From: Stutzerimonas stutzeri
Lineage (GTDB): Bacteria; Pseudomonadota; Gammaproteobacteria; Pseudomonadales; Pseudomonadaceae
Assembly: GCA_002345575.1 (NCBI GenBank)
Contig: DDVX01000008.1
Coordinates: 53,695 to 117,694, forward strand
Length of the DNA stretch: 64,000 bases
Reading direction: 5' to 3'
Numbering within the stretch: position 1 is the stretch's first letter; each line of letters starts with the position of its first letter. This document shows, piece by piece, positions 59,554 through 64,000 of the stretch. The notes beneath the pieces were generated by a model. It worked only from the letters and a program-made list of their open reading frames with translations. It did not search any database and was not told the origin of the DNA. The translations under genes and the position numbers were made by a program.

Positions 59554-59577
59554 TGGCGGGCCAGTGCCGACCCGCCA
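59554..59577. terminator. Hairpin between the DJ-1-like gene and phhC
   Basis: TGGCGGG and CCCGCCA form a 7-bp stem right after the stop at 59552 and before the phhC stop at 59590. It lacks a T tract but sits between convergent genes. Confidence 0.5.
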
Positions 59578-59589
59578 GCGTTCGCCTGA

Positions 59590-60780
59590 CTAGGCCACTA
59601 CTTTGGCGATGGCTTTTGCCAGGTCGTCCAGCCGCTCGGCATCTATGCCGGCGACGCTGGCTCGCCCGCTATCGACGAGGTAGATCGAGTGCTCTGCGCG
59701 CAGGCGGCGTACCTGACTGGCGGTCAGACCGGTGTAGGAGAACATGCCGCGCTGGTGGGCAATATGGGCGAATCGCTCACTCAGTCCGTAGGGCGTTAAA
59801 GCTTCAACCAAGCCTATGCGCAGGCTGGCGATGCGCTGACGCATTGCTTGCACTTCGCTCTGCCAGAGCCGTCGCAGGGCGTCGTCACCAAGAATGGTGG
59901 CCACCACGGCGGCCCCGTGGGCGGGCGGGGTGGACCACAGGCCGCGGGCAAGAGCGGCCAAGTGGCTGCGCACGTTCTCCAGCGGCTCGCGACCGGCCGC
60001 CACGACGATGAGCCCGCCGGTGCGTTCGCGATACAAACCGAAGTTCTTCGAGCAGGAGCTGGTAATCAGCATCTCAGGCAGCGCTTCGGCAAACAGTCGA
60101 ACCGCCCAGGCATCCTCGTCCAGCCCGTCGCCAAAACCCTGATAGGCAAAGTCAAACAGCGGCAGCAGCCGGCGCTGGCGCACGATCTCCAGCACTCGGT
60201 GCCATTGGGCTCGGTCCAGGTCAAAGCCGGTCGGGTTGTGGCAGCAGGCGTGCAACAGCACCACATCGCCTTCGGGAATGGTCTCCAGGGCAGCGAACAA
60301 GCCATCGCTGTCGAGGCGACTGTCCGTACCGACATAGGGATAATGGCTCACCGGCAGGCCGGCGGCGGCGAACAGCGTTTCGTGAATTGGCCAGGTCGGG
60401 TTGCTCAGCCAGAGGCTGCGCCCGGGCAGGCAGTGAGCGATGAATTCTCCGGCCAGGCGCAGGGCGCCTGTGCCGCCCGGCGTCTGGGTGCAGCCGGTGC
60501 GCTCGGCGAGCAGCGGTGAGTCCGCGCCGAGCACTAGCGGCATCAGCGCAGCAGCGAAGGCCGCATCGCCATGGCCGCCGATATAACTCTTGGTTTGTTC
60601 ACTATCCACCAGCCGCTGCTCTGCAAGCTTCACCGCACGGAGGATGGGTGTCTGCCCGCGGTCGTCCTTGTATACGCCAACACCCAGATCCAGCTTCGCT
60701 GGGTTGGGATCGGCGCGGTAGCTGTCCAGCAGGCCGAGGATCGGGTCGCCGGGCACCTGGCCGATCGGGTCGAAATGCAT
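59590..60780 (-). CDS. phhC: Aromatic amino acid aminotransferase PhhC
   Basis: PhhC transaminates tyrosine to 4-hydroxyphenylpyruvate, the Hpd substrate. The 396-residue class I aminotransferase has the PLP Lys in SSCSKNFGLYRERTGGL. HACCHNPTGFDL carries the Asn that contacts PLP, and the PLP phosphate region is GGTGALRLAGEF. ATG 60780 overlaps the phhB stop by one base (TAATG); a longer in-frame reading lies inside phhB. Third gene of the phhABC operon. Confidence 0.95.
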   Translation of the reverse strand: MHFDPIGQVPGDPILGLLDSYRADPNPAKLDLGVGVYKDDRGQTPILRAVKLAEQRLVDSEQTKSYIGGHGDAAFAAALMPLVLGADSPLLAERTGCTQTPGGTGALRLAGEFIAHCLPGRSLWLSNPTWPIHETLFAAAGLPVSHYPYVGTDSRLDSDGLFAALETIPEGDVVLLHACCHNPTGFDLDRAQWHRVLEIVRQRRLLPLFDFAYQGFGDGLDEDAWAVRLFAEALPEMLITSSCSKNFGLYRERTGGLIVVAAGREPLENVRSHLAALARGLWSTPPAHGAAVVATILGDDALRRLWQSEVQAMRQRIASLRIGLVEALTPYGLSERFAHIAHQRGMFSYTGLTASQVRRLRAEHSIYLVDSGRASVAGIDAERLDDLAKAIAKVVA

Positions 60781-61136
60781 TACTTGCGACCCTCCGCTGT
60801 CGCCGCGAGCTGGTCGGTACGCGCGGCCATGATGAAGTCGTTGCGGTGCAGACCCTTGATGGAGTGGCTCCACCAGGTGACGGTGACTTTGCCCCATTCG
60901 GTTAGCAGACCCGGGTGATGGCCCTCGGCTTCGGCAATTTCGCCAACGGCGTTGGTGAACGCTAAGGCGTGCTTGAAGTTCTTGAAGAGAAAGATTCTCT
61001 CCAGCTCCATGTGGCCGTCCCGGGTTTCGATGTTCCAGTCGGGGATCTGTTTGATCAGTTCGGCCAGTTCCTCGTCACTGACTTTCGGCGCATCGGCGCG
61101 GCAGGCTTCGCAATGGGCTTGGGTGAGGTTGGTCAT
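60780..61136 (-). CDS. phhB: Pterin-4a-carbinolamine dehydratase PhhB
   Basis: PhhB regenerates the tetrahydropterin cofactor used by PhhA and in Pseudomonas is also needed for phhA expression. The 118-residue protein has the PCD core with EAEGHHPGLLTEWGKVTVTWWSHSIKGLHRNDFIMA, including the catalytic His pair. It is coupled to phhC. A repeat element of about 100 bp lies between it and phhA. Confidence 0.95.
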   Translation of the reverse strand: MTNLTQAHCEACRADAPKVSDEELAELIKQIPDWNIETRDGHMELERIFLFKNFKHALAFTNAVGEIAEAEGHHPGLLTEWGKVTVTWWSHSIKGLHRNDFIMAARTDQLAATAEGRK

Positions 61137-61197
61137 GTGTCGTTCCTTCTGGTTCGGTTCGTTCTTGAGCGTGGCGGAGCCGTCTGGCCTGGAATCC

Positions 61198-61298
61198 GTA
61201 GGGTGGATAACGCCGCAGGCTTATCCACGCGTACTCATGGGGCTGCGCGCCACGTCGAAACAACGCGTGGAAAACGCTTCGCGGTTTTCCACCCTACG
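61198..61298. repeat. Two-hairpin GTAGGGTGGA repeat between phhA and phhB
   Basis: It runs from GTAGGGTGGATAACGCCG, with a GGATAA/TTATCC hairpin, to a GTGGAAAAC/GTTTTCCAC hairpin ending CCACCCTACG. The right end overlaps the phhA stop codon (61294-61296): on the minus strand the element's opening GTAGGG provides the TAG. Confidence 0.8.
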
Positions 61299-62079
61299 CT
61301 GCCTTCGGCGGAAACTTCGGTTGGTGCAGGCCAAGGCGCATGGCTTCCTGGACCATAGCCATGATGTCCTGGCGCGCCAGTTCGAACAGCTGGTGCAAGT
61401 TCGGGAGCACGAAGTAGATCGGCTGCAGGATATCGATGCGGTATGGCGTGCGCATGGCCTCCAGCGGATCGAAGCGCTGTTGCTCCGGCTCGGCAGACAG
61501 GCTGTAGAGTGTTTCCTTCGGCGAGGAAAGGATGCCGCCGCCATAGATGCGCCGACCTTCTGGCGTGTCCACCAGGCCGAACTCTACGGTCATCCAGTAC
61601 AGCCGGGCCAGGTAGACACGCTGCTCCTTGCTGGCTGCCAGCCCCAGCTGCCCGTAGATATGGGTGAATTCGGCGAACCAGGGATTGGTCAGCAGCGGAC
61701 AATGGCCAAAGATCTCGTGAAAGATGTCCGGCTCCTGCAGGTAGTCCAGTTCTTCCTGTGTGCGGATGAAGGTAGCAACTGGAAAACGCTTGCTGGCCAG
61801 CAGCTCAAAAAAAGTCTGGAAAGGGATCAATGCCGGCACCCGTGCCACCTGCCAGCCAGTACTGCGCTCGAGCACGCGATTGATCTCACCCAACTGCGGG
61901 ATGCGGTCGTTTGGCAGCGCGAGTTGGTTTAGGCCATCCAGATATTCGGCACAGGCCCGCCCCGGCAATAGCTTGAGCTGGCGCTCGACAAGGGTGTTCC
62001 ATACCTCATGCTCGCGCTCGGGGTAGTGGATGATGCCGTGGCCGTCCGGCTCGCGGGCAGCGTATCGCGTGGTTTTCAT
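61294..62079 (-). CDS. phhA: Phenylalanine-4-hydroxylase PhhA
   Basis: PhhA hydroxylates phenylalanine to tyrosine with tetrahydropterin and iron. The 261-residue monomeric bacterial form has iron ligands H121 and H126 (FHEIFGHCPLL) and E166 (YWMTVEFGL). ATG 62079 has a perfect AGGAGG upstream; a longer frame from 62121 is upstream of that site. The TAG stop lies in a repeat element. The gene is divergent from phhR, with a TyrR-type box between. Confidence 0.96.
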   Translation of the reverse strand: MKTTRYAAREPDGHGIIHYPEREHEVWNTLVERQLKLLPGRACAEYLDGLNQLALPNDRIPQLGEINRVLERSTGWQVARVPALIPFQTFFELLASKRFPVATFIRTQEELDYLQEPDIFHEIFGHCPLLTNPWFAEFTHIYGQLGLAASKEQRVYLARLYWMTVEFGLVDTPEGRRIYGGGILSSPKETLYSLSAEPEQQRFDPLEAMRTPYRIDILQPIYFVLPNLHQLFELARQDIMAMVQEAMRLGLHQPKFPPKAA

Positions 62080-62213
62080 CTGACCTCCTGCCCGACGCGT
62101 TTGGCCGCGTCTGTGAGGCATCGTTGTTGTTCTGGGATGCCTTATTCGACCCTGTTATCGGGTCGCTTGGGAGAGGTGGCTGCGACATTCTGCCGCTATG
62201 TACCTGTCGTTTC

Positions 62214-62231
62214 TGTAAGAAATGCGTTACG
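62214..62231 (-). promoter_or_regulatory. Candidate TyrR/PhhR box in the phhA-phhR gap
   Basis: TGTAAGAAATGCGTTACG fits the TyrR-type palindrome TGTAAA-N6-TTTACA in 9 of 12 defined positions. It lies 135 nt upstream of the phhA start and 119 nt upstream of phhR, so it could serve either gene. TTGACG at 62288 could be part of the phhR promoter, but no good -10 follows. Confidence 0.55.
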
Positions 62232-62349
62232 TATTGCCCCTGCCCTGAACAAATCGCCCTGGCATCGTTCAAAGGCGTCAAATATTCTTGACGAAAATTT
62301 ACGGTCCTCTGTTTAAGTTGGCCGCCATAACAACAATAAGGTCTACGCC

Positions 62350-63906
62350 ATGCGTATTCGTGTCCTTTGTCAGAACCGCGTCGGCATCCTGCGCGACATG
62401 CTCAACCTGCTCGTCGACTATGGCATCAACGTGGCCCGCGGCGAGGTGGGCGGCGAGCAGGGCAACGCCATTTATCTGCACTGCCCGAACCTGATGAACC
62501 TCCAGCTCCAGGCGCTGCGGCCGAAGATCGAGGCGCTTTCCGGCGTATTCGAAGTGCGCAAGGTGGGGCTCATGCCCAGCGAGCGGCACTCACTGGAACT
62601 CAATGCGCTGCTCGGAGCGCTGGAGTTCCCGGTGCTGTCCATCGACATGACCGGCGCCATCGTCGCGGCTAACCGCTCTGCGGCTCTGCTGCTTGGCGTG
62701 CGAGTGGACGAGGTGCCAGGCATGAGCCTGTCGCGCTACGCCGAGGATTTCGACCTGCCGGAGCTGGTGCGTGCCAACAAGGCGCGGATCAATGGCCTGC
62801 GTGTGAAGATCAAGGGCGACGTGTTCCTCGCCGACATCGCGCCGTTGCAATCCGAACACGACGACAGCGAAGCGCTGGCCGGGGCGGTACTGACCCTGCA
62901 TCGTGCCGATCGGGTGGGCGAGCGCATCTACAACTGGCGCAAGCAGGAGCTGCGCGGCTTCGACAGCATCTTCCAGAGCTCCAAGGTGATGGCTGCGGTG
63001 GTGCGTGAGGCTCGGCGCATGGCGCCGCTGGACGCACCGCTGCTGATCGAGGGCGAGACCGGTACCGGCAAGGAGCTGCTGGCCCGGGCCTGCCACCTGT
63101 CCAGCCCGCGCGGGCAGGCGCCGTTCATGGCACTCAACTGCGCCGGCTTGCCCGAATCCATGGCCGAGACCGAACTGTTCGGCTACGGTCCCGGCGCCTT
63201 CGAGGGCGCGCGGCCCGAGGGCAAGCTGGGCCTGCTGGAACTCACTGCTGGCGGTACGCTGTTTCTCGACGGCGTTGGCGAGATGAGCCCACGGCTGCAG
63301 GCCAAACTGCTGCGCTTTCTGCAAGATGGCGGCTTTCGCCGGGTCGGCAGTGACGAGGAGGTCTATCTTGACGTGCGGGTTATCTGCGCGACGCAGGTGG
63401 ATTTGTCTGAATTGTGCGCAAAGGCTGAATTTCGCCAGGACCTCTATCACCGCCTCAACGTGCTATCGCTGCATATTCCACCGCTGCGCGATTGCCTGGA
63501 TGGCCTGCAGCCACTAGCGCTGCACTTCATCGACCAGGCCAGCCGGCAAATCGGTAGCCCGCTGCCGACCCTTTCGTCGCAGGCCCTGGAGCGACTGGCC
63601 GGCTATCACTGGCCGGGCAACGTACGCCAGTTGGAGAACACGCTGTTCCAGGCGGTATCGCTGTGCGAGGGCGGGGTGATCGAGCCCAAGCACATTCGCC
63701 TTCCGGATTACGGCGCCGCGCAGCCGCTGGGCGAGTTCTCCCTGGATGGCAAGCTGGATGCCATCGTCGGCCGCTTCGAAAAAGCCGTGCTGGAAAGCCT
63801 CTACGCCGAGCATCCCAGCAGCCGCCTGCTGGGCAAGCGTCTCGGCGTGTCGCACACCACCATCGCCAACAAACTGCGTGAGTACGGGATTGGTAAGGAA
63901 GCTTGA
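62350..63906 (+). CDS. phhR: TyrR-family transcriptional regulator PhhR
   Basis: PhhR activates aromatic amino acid catabolism in response to Phe and Tyr. The 518-residue protein has an N-terminal ACT domain (1-75), a PAS domain (about 80-190), an AAA+ domain with Walker A GETGTGK at 235-241, and a C-terminal Fis-type HTH (RLLGKRLGVSHTTIANKLREYGI). The sigma-54 contact loop GAFTGA is replaced by GAFEGA (282-287), and Walker B reads LFLDGVGEM with Gly in place of the usual Glu. These changes fit a TyrR-like regulator working with sigma-70. Confidence 0.95.
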   Translation: MRIRVLCQNRVGILRDMLNLLVDYGINVARGEVGGEQGNAIYLHCPNLMNLQLQALRPKIEALSGVFEVRKVGLMPSERHSLELNALLGALEFPVLSIDMTGAIVAANRSAALLLGVRVDEVPGMSLSRYAEDFDLPELVRANKARINGLRVKIKGDVFLADIAPLQSEHDDSEALAGAVLTLHRADRVGERIYNWRKQELRGFDSIFQSSKVMAAVVREARRMAPLDAPLLIEGETGTGKELLARACHLSSPRGQAPFMALNCAGLPESMAETELFGYGPGAFEGARPEGKLGLLELTAGGTLFLDGVGEMSPRLQAKLLRFLQDGGFRRVGSDEEVYLDVRVICATQVDLSELCAKAEFRQDLYHRLNVLSLHIPPLRDCLDGLQPLALHFIDQASRQIGSPLPTLSSQALERLAGYHWPGNVRQLENTLFQAVSLCEGGVIEPKHIRLPDYGAAQPLGEFSLDGKLDAIVGRFEKAVLESLYAEHPSSRLLGKRLGVSHTTIANKLREYGIGKEA

Positions 63907-63978
63907 GATCCTGCCCGCCGCTTAAAAGCTTCGCGCCAGGGTCGGCCCTTCCACAGCTGCGGCTTGCACCGCACCGTT

Positions 63979-64000
63979 TCTGTGGGAGGCGCGCCCTCGC
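63979..64000. repeat. REP-like unit cut by the window end
   Basis: TGTGGGAGGCGCGCCCTCGC resembles the REP units at 27733 and 49271. It is incomplete because the window ends here. The 72 nt between phhR and this unit contain no gene. Confidence 0.5.

Noticed and set aside
62281..62320. A sigma-70 promoter for phhR (TTGACG plus a -10)
   Set aside because: TTGACG is convincing, but the sequence 16-19 nt downstream (TGTTTAAGT) is a poor -10, so no promoter was annotated.

Overview
The window is chromosomal DNA from a Pseudomonas-type gammaproteobacterium. It is GC-rich, and its gene order over the first 25 kb matches, as I recall it, the P. aeruginosa PAO1 block running from PA4576 down to PA4549: Lon-like protease, fklB, ispB, rplU-rpmA, obg, proB, rpsT, murJ, ribF, ileS-lspA-fkpB-ispH, pilE, pilY1, pilX, pilW, pilV, fimU, fimT. 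The many REP-like and GTAGGGTGGA repeats suggest the mendocina/oleovorans/stutzeri side of the genus, but that placement is inference. I see no rRNA, tRNA, CRISPR array or autonomous transposase.

Layout. 1-17.4 kb: housekeeping genes for isoprenoid, ribosome, proline, peptidoglycan, flavin and lipoprotein functions, plus one small gene behind a double Fur box. 17.4-24.7 kb: the type IV pilus minor pilin operon on the minus strand (fimT, fimU-pilV-pilW-pilX-pilY1-pilE), markedly AT-richer than its surroundings in the first half of pilY1. 24.8-25.1 kb: a decayed thiO (glycine/D-amino acid oxidase) remnant and REP DNA mark a synteny break. 25.1-45 kb: a mosaic of yciH, speA, yjdM, a thioesterase, a cytochrome c, katB-ankB, cynS, sbcDC, a two-component system coupled to PepSY proteins, an RluA-type synthase, nei, a cation/proton antiporter and a DUF192 protein.

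45-63.9 kb: a consolidated aromatic amino acid catabolic region. It holds an Lrp-type regulator, a fused indolepyruvate ferredoxin oxidoreductase, a Leu/Phe-type dehydrogenase, hpd-hmgA-fahA-maiA (short homogentisate dioxygenase form), a sodium symporter of the NSS family, a chemoreceptor with an intact amino-acid-binding dCache motif behind a sigma-28 promoter, a DJ-1/Hsp31 protein, and phhA-phhB-phhC divergent from phhR. Together these could sense, import and degrade phenylalanine and tyrosine to fumarate and acetoacetate, with a side exit to aryl-acetyl-CoA.

The most noteworthy non-coding items are a 244-bp terminal-inverted-repeat element whose first bases are the chemoreceptor stop codon, a dispersed two-hairpin repeat family (one copy supplies the phhA stop codon, another sits between hpd and hmgA), the Fur boxes, the FliA promoter, and candidate TyrR/PhhR boxes upstream of both phhA and hpd.
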